DNA of 64,000 nt. Origin: Hyphomicrobiaceae bacterium (GTDB taxonomy: Bacteria > Pseudomonadota > Alphaproteobacteria > Rhizobiales > Hyphomicrobiaceae). Below the pieces are notes generated by a model. The model was not told the origin of the DNA. It worked only from the letters and a program-made list of their open reading frames with translations, and did no database searches. Where the stretch lies: contig JAEUMD010000008.1 in the NCBI GenBank assembly GCA_016793635.1, forward strand, positions 1 to 64,000. The letters are read 5' to 3'. The translations under genes and the position numbers were made by a program. Below are positions 7,799-15,142 of this stretch, piece after piece. Position 1 is the stretch's first letter. Every line of letters starts with the position of its first letter.

Positions 7799-8932
7799 CT
7801 ACGGGCGACTGCGTTGCTCTCCGTCCAACGTCCGCAAGAAGGCAACCAGCTCGGCCTTCTCGTCGACGGACAGATCGAGGCGCGTGAGGATTCCATCGGT
7901 CGCATGCCGCGCGGCCGCGCCACTGCTGTAGAAATCCACCACGTCTTCGAGCGTAGCGATCGAACCGTCGTGCATGTACGGCTTCGTGCGGGAAACATTG
8001 CGAAGGCTCGGCGTCTTGTAGGCCCAGCGATCGCTCTCTTTAAGTGTTACTTCGAAGCGGCCAACGTCGTTTCTGGGGCTCTCTCCGAAGGCGTCTATCT
8101 GACTGTCCGACATGCTGGTCGTCACTCCCGGAGCGAGCGGGATGACGTGAATGCGACCGGAACCCATTGCCGCCCGATACCCGATTCCAGTGTTATGGAA
8201 GCGGTGATCGGTGAACAGCGCCGACTCCTGCTCGATCCGGTGGCAGGTACTACAGCCACCTTTGCCCGTGAAGATTTGGAATCCGGCCACCTCTGCCTTG
8301 GTCAAGAGGCCCTTCTCTCCGCCGAAATGCCAGCGGTCGAACCGTGAGTTCGCCGAGAGAAGTGTGGCCTCGTAGGCGGCGATCGCATCGCCGACCGAGT
8401 GGACCGATATACCTTCGGCCGGATAGACCCGGTTGAATTGCGCGTCGTAGTCGTCGAGCTCGCCGATGCGATCGAGAACGTAGCCCATGGAGGGATTGGC
8501 CATTTCGTCTTCCGCGAGGAGAGGCATCCACACCTGAAGATCGATCCGGTTCTCGCGACCATCATGAAAGAGGGAGCGCTGGTAGACGACATTGAGAACC
8601 GAGGGTGCATTTCGACGCAGCGTGCGCCCCTCCATGCCGATGGATTTCTTTGACTGCGTAGATGCGAAGGCGTCCTCCTCGAGGTGGCACATTGCGCATG
8701 ACAGTGTGTTGTTGAAAGACAGCCGGCGATCAAAAAAGAGCTTCCTGCCGAGTTCCACCTTTGCCGGTTGTACCGTCGCGAATCTCGGCGGCATCGGCGG
8801 CAATCCGAGCGGCACGGCGAATTCCGTGGCCTTGCGCTCGGGCGAGGCCGTGGCCGCAGGCTCGCGCGGTTCCGCAAAGGAGGTCGCGGTCCACAGGATT
8901 GCGATCGCTAAAGCACTAATTCGGATTTTCAT
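7799..8932 (-). CDS. MauG-like / di-haem cytochrome c peroxidase
   Basis: The 377-aa exported protein starts with a signal peptide (MKIRISALAIAILWTATSFA). It has two c-type haem attachment sites: CAMCH with Cys79/82-His83 and CSTCH with Cys227/230-His231. This is the bacterial di-haem peroxidase/MauG family. Members either reduce H2O2 in the periplasm or carry out oxidative protein maturation, as MauG does for tryptophan tryptophylquinone. In the described Hyphomicrobium mtoX operon a mauG-like gene follows mtoX and sco1, as here. It is thought to help mature the methanethiol oxidase or remove H2O2. Its start overlaps the end of the SCO1 gene by 17 bases, with GAGG upstream of the ATG, so the genes are coupled. 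Confidence 0.92.
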   Translation of the reverse strand: MKIRISALAIAILWTATSFAEPREPAATASPERKATEFAVPLGLPPMPPRFATVQPAKVELGRKLFFDRRLSFNNTLSCAMCHLEEDAFASTQSKKSIGMEGRTLRRNAPSVLNVVYQRSLFHDGRENRIDLQVWMPLLAEDEMANPSMGYVLDRIGELDDYDAQFNRVYPAEGISVHSVGDAIAAYEATLLSANSRFDRWHFGGEKGLLTKAEVAGFQIFTGKGGCSTCHRIEQESALFTDHRFHNTGIGYRAAMGSGRIHVIPLAPGVTTSMSDSQIDAFGESPRNDVGRFEVTLKESDRWAYKTPSLRNVSRTKPYMHDGSIATLEDVVDFYSSGAAARHATDGILTRLDLSVDEKAELVAFLRTLDGEQRSRP

Positions 8933-9650
8933 AACGCGCGCCTCGCGGCTGCATCGGGACGGTCGCCGGAAGTTCGTTCGCCTCGATCAACAGGGTGCGG
9001 ATATCGTTCTCGATGACTTCGGGCGTCACGAAAGCTGGCGAGTAAATCTCGCGCACCCACGACGACCTGTCCAAGAGATAGAATTTCACCTGGTGACTGA
9101 TGGTGGGCGCCGGGTTGTTATTTTCGTCGAGGTCTCGCGCGGCGGCTTGGCCGAATCCGTCCAGGATCGAACCCAGGTACCGGTCCGACCAGGTTGTGAG
9201 GAAGTGCCAAGGAGCGATGTGATGCGTGTCGCTGCGCGCGATGGAAAATATTTCCAGACGGTCGGGCGTATCGAGGCGTGGATCGAGACTTATGAGAACC
9301 AGCCGCACCTTGTTGTGGAGTTCGGCTTTTTTCCCAACGAGTTCGTGGATTGTTTCGTAGAGAGACCAGGTGGCCGGGCATCCTTCTGGATCCCGGCAAG
9401 TCGCATAAAAGAAGCCGAGCAGCGTAATCTTGCCACTGGTGTAGGAAGACAAGCTGTGCGGCCACCACCGGCTTTTCTCGAGCACCCAAGAATCGGGTGC
9501 CGGGAAGATGCGCGGCAGCTTGTAGGTTCCAGGACGCGGGAATACAGAAACGTCAGCCGCGCTCCCACTTGCCACCATCGCAGACGGGAGTCCAATCATG
9601 ATGGCAAGGGCGAGAGCGCGGCTGAGTTTCAAGAGACAGGAGGAAGCCAT
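8916..9650 (-). CDS. SCO1/SenC family copper protein with atypical Cys spacing
   Basis: A 244-aa exported thioredoxin-fold protein with a signal peptide ending near SGSAAD. The SCO1 framework is visible: a GFFYATC segment, the beta-strand VLISLDPRLDTP, and a distal His in ISHQVKFYLLD where SCO1 proteins place their third copper ligand. The copper-binding motif is normally CxxxC. Here it reads CRDPEGC, so five residues separate the cysteines (CX5C). The gene lies between mtoX and the mauG-like gene, and SBP56 methanethiol oxidase is a copper enzyme, so copper delivery to MtoX is the likely role. An AAGGTGA ribosome site precedes the ATG. Confidence 0.88.
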   Translation of the reverse strand: MASSCLLKLSRALALAIMIGLPSAMVASGSAADVSVFPRPGTYKLPRIFPAPDSWVLEKSRWWPHSLSSYTSGKITLLGFFYATCRDPEGCPATWSLYETIHELVGKKAELHNKVRLVLISLDPRLDTPDRLEIFSIARSDTHHIAPWHFLTTWSDRYLGSILDGFGQAAARDLDENNNPAPTISHQVKFYLLDRSSWVREIYSPAFVTPEVIENDIRTLLIEANELPATVPMQPRGARYENPN

Positions 9651-9679
9651 GTCACCTTGAAAATGCTGAGGGTTGCGTT

Positions 9680-10996
9680 TCAGTTCTGCAGCGAACGATA
9701 AACATCCATCGTCGACCCGATAGCCTTCGAATTCGGACGGGCCGAGAACTTCATATGATGTGCGCGGCCCAGTTTCTCGGCGATGAAGTCAATCTTGAAA
9801 CGCTCGGTCAGTTCCTTGCCGTCCCAGTCGTAGGACTTCAGGAATTGATCGTTTTCCTCACCCTTCTTGTCCCAGTTCGCCAGAAGCGACGTCGTGAAAT
9901 AGACCCGCTTGCCGTCCCAACTCTGCGAAACCATGTTGACCTGGTTTCCGATCTTCTTCGAATAGACCTCCTTGGGGGCTTCGACGTTCGAGATGTCGAA
10001 CAGTCGAGCTGAGCCGTCCATGAAGGTGTTGACCCACAGATGCTTTCCATCAGCGGCGATGGAAATGTCGACAGGCAGGGGAATCTTGGCCGGATCGCCC
10101 ACCGTCGCGACATCCTTGGCCTGCCATTCGCCCTTGTCATCCTTGCGGACGAGCCAGATCTTGGAGGTCAATGCCGTAGCCGTGAGTGCCCAATCCGCCC
10201 CTGGCTTCAGCGACCAGCGAATCTCGAGAGGCGCGCCGGGTACCGACAGGACCTTGATCGGCTTCATCGACTTGACGTCCCAGACGGCCATCGTGTTGCC
10301 GAAGTTCTTCATGGCCCCGGCATCTTTGACCAACGTGCCCAAGTCCATCATGTAGTTCGTCCAGCCGGTGAAGCTCGACGTCAGCATGACGTTCTGGTTG
10401 GGGTTGACGCCGATATCGTAGCCGTAGCCATCGCCACCCATGCTGGCCGTCGGCATGTCGTAAGTTGACACCAGTTCGCCTTGGTTGGAGTAGACGATCA
10501 CACCGGTCCTGCCAGTATGGTCTTTAGAATTCGAAAGCGCCTGAACGAGCACGCGACCTGGCATCGCGTAAAACGTGTGCGGACCGACGAATCCGGTTTT
10601 TTCCGCGAGATCGGTGATCGTTTTGTGCAGCTTGGGTTTTGCCGGGTCCTGAATGTCGAAGATGAAGATCTTGTTGTCGTCCAGGCGACCCGCCCAAAGA
10701 AAGCGTCGATCATCCGTGAAGCCCATATGGTGGGCTTCTCCACGGCCGCCGACAGAAAGCGTGTCGACAACCTTGCCATATGTCGGCGATCCAGGGACGA
10801 CGTCGATCGTGACCAGCTTGTCCGATTCGTCGCCCACCCCCTTCATGCCGAGAGTCCAGACGTGCAGGTACTCTTCTTGTCCCTTGATCAGGGCTGCCGT
10901 AAAGGGCGAGTTGCAGGTCTCGTCGGCATAGGCGGCTTTAAGCCCTCCCCCCACGACAAGCGCGGACAGACACGCACCAAAAATCCATGTTCTCAT
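9680..10996 (-). CDS. mtoX: Methanethiol oxidase (secreted SBP56 family)
   Basis: The 438-aa protein begins with a clear signal peptide (MRTWIFGACLSALVVGGGLK, cleavage near AYA-DE), so it acts in the periplasm. The mature protein is an SBP56 beta-propeller. Paired histidines occur at GRGEAHHMGF near the N-terminus and GRAHHMKF near the C-terminus, which are candidate copper ligands. The family enzyme converts methanethiol, oxygen and water to formaldehyde, H2S and H2O2. A strong AGGAGG lies 9 bases before the ATG. The gene leads a three-gene operon with SCO1 and MauG-like genes, the order reported for Hyphomicrobium methanethiol oxidase. It is divergent from a LysR regulator. This SBP56 lineage differs clearly from the truncated cytosolic-type copy at the window start. 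Confidence 0.9.
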   Translation of the reverse strand: MRTWIFGACLSALVVGGGLKAAYADETCNSPFTAALIKGQEEYLHVWTLGMKGVGDESDKLVTIDVVPGSPTYGKVVDTLSVGGRGEAHHMGFTDDRRFLWAGRLDDNKIFIFDIQDPAKPKLHKTITDLAEKTGFVGPHTFYAMPGRVLVQALSNSKDHTGRTGVIVYSNQGELVSTYDMPTASMGGDGYGYDIGVNPNQNVMLTSSFTGWTNYMMDLGTLVKDAGAMKNFGNTMAVWDVKSMKPIKVLSVPGAPLEIRWSLKPGADWALTATALTSKIWLVRKDDKGEWQAKDVATVGDPAKIPLPVDISIAADGKHLWVNTFMDGSARLFDISNVEAPKEVYSKKIGNQVNMVSQSWDGKRVYFTTSLLANWDKKGEENDQFLKSYDWDGKELTERFKIDFIAEKLGRAHHMKFSARPNSKAIGSTMDVYRSLQN

Positions 10997-11108
10997 CGAG
11001 ATTTCCTCCTCTTAACTTGGCCTTTTGGCGGCTGTAGACCCCGCCCAGTTTGTTTGGCCATGCGCACATGAAGCTAGGCGTGCGGCGTGCGAGGGTGAAA
11101 TTATATTT

Positions 11109-11131
11109 TCAAATACTATAGATAAATTTGA
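11109..11131. promoter_or_regulatory. Candidate LysR-type operator between mtoX and the divergent LysR gene
   Basis: TCAAAT (11109-11114) and ATTTGA (11126-11131) are perfect inverted half-sites separated by 11 bases, a dyad matching the T-N11-A rule of LysR boxes. It lies in an AT-rich patch of a divergent intergenic region, about 113 bases upstream of mtoX and 120 upstream of the regulator. Confidence 0.5.
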
Positions 11132-11249
11132 CCAATGAATTGGCAGCTAGCGAGTGCTTTATGCTACACCAACTGCATTCCTTGGCATTTCACCCCAAAG
11201 TCGGTCGCTTTGTCAGGATGCGACGCGATTGCTCCAATGGGCGGACACC

Positions 11250-12206
11250 ATGAACCTGCAGCAGCTAAAATACGTCGTCGCCGTTGCAGAGGAAGGCTCG
11301 TTCGTGGCTGCGGCGGCGCGGTGCGCGAACACACAGCCAACGCTCTCCAACGCCATCGCTCAACTCGAGGCGGAACTCGGCCACAAGATCTTCAATCGAA
11401 CCACGCGATCGGTTCAACTGACTATCTTCGGCGCGACTTTGCTGCCAGCCATCCGCGAGATCCTCTCCGGTGTTGGCCGCATCACGGAACTGGCCGAACG
11501 GCATGGGAGAGGTGCAACCGGCACGATCAAGATCGGGTTTTCGCCAGTTGTGGGCGTCGCACAGGCGACCCGCGTACTGCAGCGCTTCACGAGCCAGCAT
11601 TCCGACGTGTCGATTGTCTATCGTGAGGAAAATCTTGACGATCTGTGCAAGCTACTGCGCAACCAACAACTGGATCTCGTGCTGGCACCTGTCGATCTCA
11701 GGTCACCCGACCTGACCGACTGCGTCTATACCCTCATTCAGAGAGATCCGCTGCTGTTCGTTCCCAAGCAGGCTCACGAAAGCACGTGGCTCGATCACAA
11801 TGAGGTCGAGCTAGCCGCGCTGGCACGCGAGGAGTTTGTGCTCGTGCCGGATGCATGTGGACTGACGCGAGTGACGAAGCGTCATTTCAACGATGAGAAT
11901 ATCACGCTGCAAAGATATCCCGGTGAAGCGAGCAGCTATCGCGTCGTTGGCGAGTGGGCAGCATTGGGGCTTGGAGCAGGTATCCTGCCGGCTTCGAAAG
12001 TCGCGGAGGAACTCAAGGGCCGTGTCGCGATCCCGATCGTGAACCACGCGCGGCCGGTCACCATCGACTATTTTGCTTTCGGCAAACCGAACACGATCAC
12101 TCGGGAACTGTTCGCCGAACTCTGGCAGAGCCTGATCGAAGCGCATCCTGAAAACGAACCGCAGCACCGGCCAACATCCAGCCTCAGCATCAGCAAGAGC
12201 GCTTAA
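11250..12206 (+). CDS. LysR-family transcriptional regulator divergent from mtoX
   Basis: The 318-aa protein starts with a LysR helix-turn-helix (MNLQQLKYVVAVAEEGSFVA, then QPTLSNAIAQLEAELG). The C-terminal region (about 90-300) is a periplasmic-binding-protein-like effector domain. The N-terminus most resembles the OxyR/CysB-like LysR subgroup. An upstream in-frame ATG at 11154 would add 32 unrelated residues, so the start at the canonical MNLQQL was chosen. Divergent placement 253 bp from mtoX with a LysR-box-like dyad between them indicates control of the methanethiol oxidase operon. The effector could be methanethiol, sulfide or peroxide. Confidence 0.92.
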   Translation: MNLQQLKYVVAVAEEGSFVAAAARCANTQPTLSNAIAQLEAELGHKIFNRTTRSVQLTIFGATLLPAIREILSGVGRITELAERHGRGATGTIKIGFSPVVGVAQATRVLQRFTSQHSDVSIVYREENLDDLCKLLRNQQLDLVLAPVDLRSPDLTDCVYTLIQRDPLLFVPKQAHESTWLDHNEVELAALAREEFVLVPDACGLTRVTKRHFNDENITLQRYPGEASSYRVVGEWAALGLGAGILPASKVAEELKGRVAIPIVNHARPVTIDYFAFGKPNTITRELFAELWQSLIEAHPENEPQHRPTSSLSISKSA

Positions 12207-12404
12207 CAGACGTTGCAACGGGCGCTTTGGTGCCTTTCACCACCCTATCGTTGAGGCGGACGAAGTCAGCCGGCAAGCCGCGGCTCATACGTTGAGGCGT
12301 TCATTGGAGCGTGCCGGGCTCGGCGTGTCCGAGGCTCACCCGCGGACTAACGGCGGACAATAAGAGGGCATCGCGCGTCGTGGCAGGTGGCAATTTCTTA
12401 GCAA

Positions 12405-12433
12405 AAAGCCCCGCCGGGTTAGGGCGGGGCTTT
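12405..12433 (-). terminator. Bidirectional rho-independent terminator
   Basis: AAAGCCCCGCC (12405-12415) and GGCGGGGCTTT (12423-12433) form an 11-bp stem with a 7-base loop. The minus strand has the better tail (five Ts), and it lies 13 bases past the stop of the small minus-strand ORF. It could also end the plus-strand LysR transcript. Confidence 0.75.
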
Positions 12434-12446
12434 CTTACTTGCTTCC

Positions 12447-12731
12447 CTACGGGCGGCGCGGATAGGCGTCTACCCACTCATACTTGCGGCCCGTCCACTT
12501 CCAATGGCCGTCCACCCACTCCGTCTTCAACCGGTAGTCGTGGAACTGATACGCCAGTATACTCGGCGCGAGCATCGCGTTCTGAGGTGTGGGACAGAAC
12601 GCGTTGCTGGGGGAAGTCGCGTACCTCAACAACGCGTTCTGATGTGTGGGATATAACGCGTTGCTGGGGTAAGTCGCATACCTCAGCATTTTATTCGGCA
12701 CACACATCGCTGTGCCTTCTCCCTTTCTCAA
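12447..12731 (-). CDS. Small repeat-containing protein, possibly a gene remnant
   Basis: A 94-aa frame followed directly by a good terminator. Its C-terminal third (TEWVDGHWKWTGRKYEWVDA) has the aromatic WVxGHW-type repeats found in exported YXWxPGHW proteins. The middle consists of two 19-aa repeats (LRYATYPSNALYPTHQNAL and LRYATSPSNAFCPTPQNAM) encoded by a 57-bp tandem duplication. There is no signal peptide, so this may be the 3' end of a decayed exported protein whose upstream part was replaced. The GHW-like tail and terminator argue for a real coding origin, while the repeats may be an insertion. Low certainty. Confidence 0.35.
   Translation of the reverse strand: MRKGEGTAMCVPNKMLRYATYPSNALYPTHQNALLRYATSPSNAFCPTPQNAMLAPSILAYQFHDYRLKTEWVDGHWKWTGRKYEWVDAYPRRP
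12577..12690. repeat. 57-bp tandem direct repeat, two copies
   Basis: Copy 1 starts at 12577 (GCGTTCTGAGGTGTGGGA) and copy 2 at 12634 (GCGTTCTGATGTGTGGGA). They differ at only a few positions over 57 bp. Each copy also contains the sub-motif AACGCGTT, itself palindromic. The period is a multiple of three and keeps the minus-strand frame open. Confidence 0.85.
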
Positions 12732-12990
12732 CCCTCAACGACGAAACTTGACGCGATGGCACCTGAGGGGTGAAAGGGTGTCGTCGCGGGGCTGGAAGCG
12801 ACTCGTTACACACTGTGCCGATTGGTCCTCGGCACACAGAAGTTAACGGAACGGACAGGTGTCCGCAAGAACAGACGTACATGTTTCGTTCTTTTTTTGT
12901 GCACAAGGCAACGCGCGAAGTCTTACGGTGGCGAGTGACAATTGGCTGTCACAGGCGCATGCAAAACGTTAAGAATATGGGCTAAGTCAG
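12732..12990. other. Intergenic DNA next to tRNA-Thr
   Basis: No convincing gene. It holds a hairpin, TGTGCCGA (12814-12821) and TCGGCACA (12829-12836), with a 7-base loop and no T run. The base composition looks less GC-rich than the DNA beyond the tRNA. No integrase and no obvious duplicated tRNA end were seen. Confidence 0.4.
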
Positions 12991-13066
12991 TGGTGCCGCG
13001 TGAGGGACTTGAACCCCCGACCCCCTGATTACAAATCAGGTGCACTACCAACTGTGCTAACGCGGC
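12991..13066 (-). tRNA. tRNA-Thr (anticodon UGU)
   Basis: On the minus strand the sequence folds as a cloverleaf. The acceptor GCCGCGT pairs with ACGCGGC, the anticodon stem CCTGA/TCAGG encloses TTTGTAA (anticodon TGT), and the T arm contains GGTTCAAGTCC. The discriminator A and an encoded CCA are at 12991-12994. Confidence 0.95.
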
Positions 13067-13299
13067 TTGCCCTGGTTCATACACCAGCCCGCCCGACTGG
13101 CAAGGGGGCTCGTCGCGGAGAAGCGCCCACGCCTGCTCCATGTGCGCCCTGGCCGGTCCCGTGAACTGGACGGACGCGACCCGCCGCTTACCTTCGCACC
13201 ATGGCGTGCTCGTTCACCCGCCCGCTCTGCCCCGCGCGCCGTCCGCTCATGCATGCGCGTCGAGCGACAGCCCTGCCCCCAGAAACATCGCGCGGGCTC

Positions 13300-14076
13300 T
13301 CAATCGCCTTCGTTCGGGATGTTGAGCCCCGTGCCGCAAGCCTTGCAGTGGACGGCATCGGGATCGTGACGCTGGAGGCCGCAGACGGGGCAGCGGAAAC
13401 GAACCTTCGTCGGCCTGAAAAGGACCTGAGCCAGGCGCAAGAACAGCGTCACGCCGAAGATCATGATGACCACGGAGATCATCCGTCCCGAGCTTCCGGG
13501 CAGCGTGATGTCGCCGAACCCCGTCGTCGTCAACGCCGTGACCGTGAAGTAGAGCGCATCCACGTAGTTGGATATGTGCGGGTTCGACCAGTGCTGCGTT
13601 TCGTAGACCACCGCAGTCATCACGAATATGAAAATGAGCAGATGGGTCGACGCGATGATGACGTCTTCATGCCGGCGAAAGAGTCGCACATCCTTTCGCA
13701 GCCGATCGAGCAAGCGATACGTGTGCAGCAGGCGAAGCGTCCGCAGCACGCGCAGGAAACCGCCCCCCTCGCCAGCGATCGGCGCCAGGAAAGAGCCAAT
13801 GGCGACGATGTCCGCCCAGGTCGCGGGATGGGCGAGTTCTTTGACGGGAGAGCGCGAAATCAGCATACGCGCAGCGAAGTCGGCCAGCAGCACCGCGCCG
13901 ACCAAGAGGTCTATGGCCTCGACAACCGGCGTCCGCGGCAGAAAGGACGATACGACGATGAAGACGATCGTGGCGATGTCGAAGAACAGAAGGCCATAAG
14001 TGAACAGCCGCGCGCGACGGGAGTTGCCCTCGTAGAGGGCCCTGATGGGCGCGATGATGTCGAGTTGCAGCGTCAT
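13300..14076 (-). CDS. Voltage-gated potassium channel with C-terminal zinc ribbon
   Basis: The 258-aa protein has four or more N-terminal membrane helices. An Arg-rich S4-like segment (LRVLRTLRLLHTYRLLDRLR) is followed by a pore loop with the K+ selectivity filter TTTGFGDI and a last membrane helix. This is the six-helix Kv ion-channel family. The C-terminus carries two Cys pairs (CPVCG and CKACG) that form a rubredoxin-like zinc ribbon, unusual for bacterial channels and possibly a metal or redox sensor. ATG at 14076 was preferred to a TTG ten codons upstream. It sits alone between tRNA-Thr and the TetR gene. Confidence 0.88.
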   Translation of the reverse strand: MTLQLDIIAPIRALYEGNSRRARLFTYGLLFFDIATIVFIVVSSFLPRTPVVEAIDLLVGAVLLADFAARMLISRSPVKELAHPATWADIVAIGSFLAPIAGEGGGFLRVLRTLRLLHTYRLLDRLRKDVRLFRRHEDVIIASTHLLIFIFVMTAVVYETQHWSNPHISNYVDALYFTVTALTTTGFGDITLPGSSGRMISVVIMIFGVTLFLRLAQVLFRPTKVRFRCPVCGLQRHDPDAVHCKACGTGLNIPNEGD

Positions 14077-14219
14077 GTGACAGGAGTGCCAGAATTCGCG
14101 GGCCAACGGAAGAATTCCGCGTCGACGTCACGGTCCGTCCAGCTTGCGCGATGCAGCATAGGCCCTAGCAATGCGCCCACGTCACAGCACGGGGCAGCGA
14201 CAGTTCCTCGCATCTCCGC

Positions 14220-14825
14220 TCAACGCGACCTGTGCGACTCCAGCAGCGACCGCAACATCTCGACGAGGCGGGTCGAGGGGCACTCGCGCACGCTATAACA
14301 TTGCCGCGAAATGCGTGCGCCCTCGAACAGCAGGAACACTTCGTCGGCGACACGCTCCGGGTTCGCGTAACCCGCGCCCCCGAGCATTGCGACGAGTTGG
14401 CGGCGCTTGCGGGCCTTGTAGTCCTCGATGATGCGCAGCGCCGGGTGCTCCGTGCCCTGCAGCTCGACCGCGGCGTTCGCCATCGGGCAACCGCGCTCGC
14501 CGAAATCCGAGACCACCTGCTCGACGTAGCCGAGCCATGCCTCGACTTGCGCAGCAAAATCACCCGCGTGCGAGCGCATCATGTTTTGCCAGCGACCGTC
14601 GCTCTCCTCCGCGACCTGTTGGAGATATGCGACGATCAGTTCGTCCTTCGAACCGAAGTGCCGGTAGAGCGTCATCTTGTTGGTCGATGCTGCCTCTGCG
14701 ACGGCCTCGACACCGACGCTGCGAATGCCGTGCTTGTAGAAAAGCTCACACGCGGCCGCGAGTATCCGCTGGCGGGGAGGCCCACCGGCATCTGTCTGTG
14801 GCGCGTGAGGAACGGCTTTCTTCAT
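14220..14825 (-). CDS. TetR-family transcriptional repressor (likely of the adjacent RND pump)
   Basis: The 201-aa protein has an N-terminal TetR helix-turn-helix at about 20-65 (ILAAACELFYKHGIRSVGVE, then TNKMTLYRHFGSKDEL) and an all-helical ligand domain after it. An ATG at 14825 is used; a TTG six codons upstream is possible. It is divergent from the RND efflux genes. A perfect 7-base inverted repeat at 14876-14895 lies between them, so autoregulation plus repression of the pump, relieved by a substrate, is the expected arrangement. Confidence 0.9.
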   Translation of the reverse strand: MKKAVPHAPQTDAGGPPRQRILAAACELFYKHGIRSVGVEAVAEAASTNKMTLYRHFGSKDELIVAYLQQVAEESDGRWQNMMRSHAGDFAAQVEAWLGYVEQVVSDFGERGCPMANAAVELQGTEHPALRIIEDYKARKRRQLVAMLGGAGYANPERVADEVFLLFEGARISRQCYSVRECPSTRLVEMLRSLLESHRSR

Positions 14826-14875
14826 GCAAAGTTTTTTGGACAAAGTTGACGGGGGAAGTGACCCCGTCTATGTTC

Positions 14876-14895
14876 ATGTTACTGGTCGGTAACAT
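14876..14895. promoter_or_regulatory. TetR-type operator palindrome
   Basis: ATGTTAC (14876-14882), a 6-base spacer, then GTAACAT (14889-14895) form a perfect palindrome typical of TetR operators. It is 51 bases upstream of the tetR start and about 250 bases upstream of the efflux operon. Confidence 0.8.
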
Positions 14896-15142
14896 ATCGG
14901 GATCTGCCCGCAATGTCACGCCGAACCTCCGTGTCACACCGAACCGACGCCCCCGGCTGAAGTGCAGCTGGTTGCGGCGATTCGGTCCGCGCCGACATTA
15001 GAGCATTCGATCGCGATCCTGCGAAGCGCTGCCGGCGTCACACCAAGCCAGTGCCGTGGCCAAAGGGCCATGGTTCCGGCGTGAAATCCAGACTAGCCCC
15101 GTTTCGAGCAGATCGCTCCCAGCAATCCCATTGAGGCCGTCG

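Noticed and set aside
12577-12690. Direct repeats considered as a CRISPR-like array
   Set aside because: Only two contiguous 57-bp units without spacers and no cas genes; this is a simple tandem duplication.
12311-12751. 146-codon plus-strand frame over the tandem repeat
   Set aside because: It crosses a rho-independent terminator, has no start signal, and the minus-strand frame better explains the GHW-like tail.
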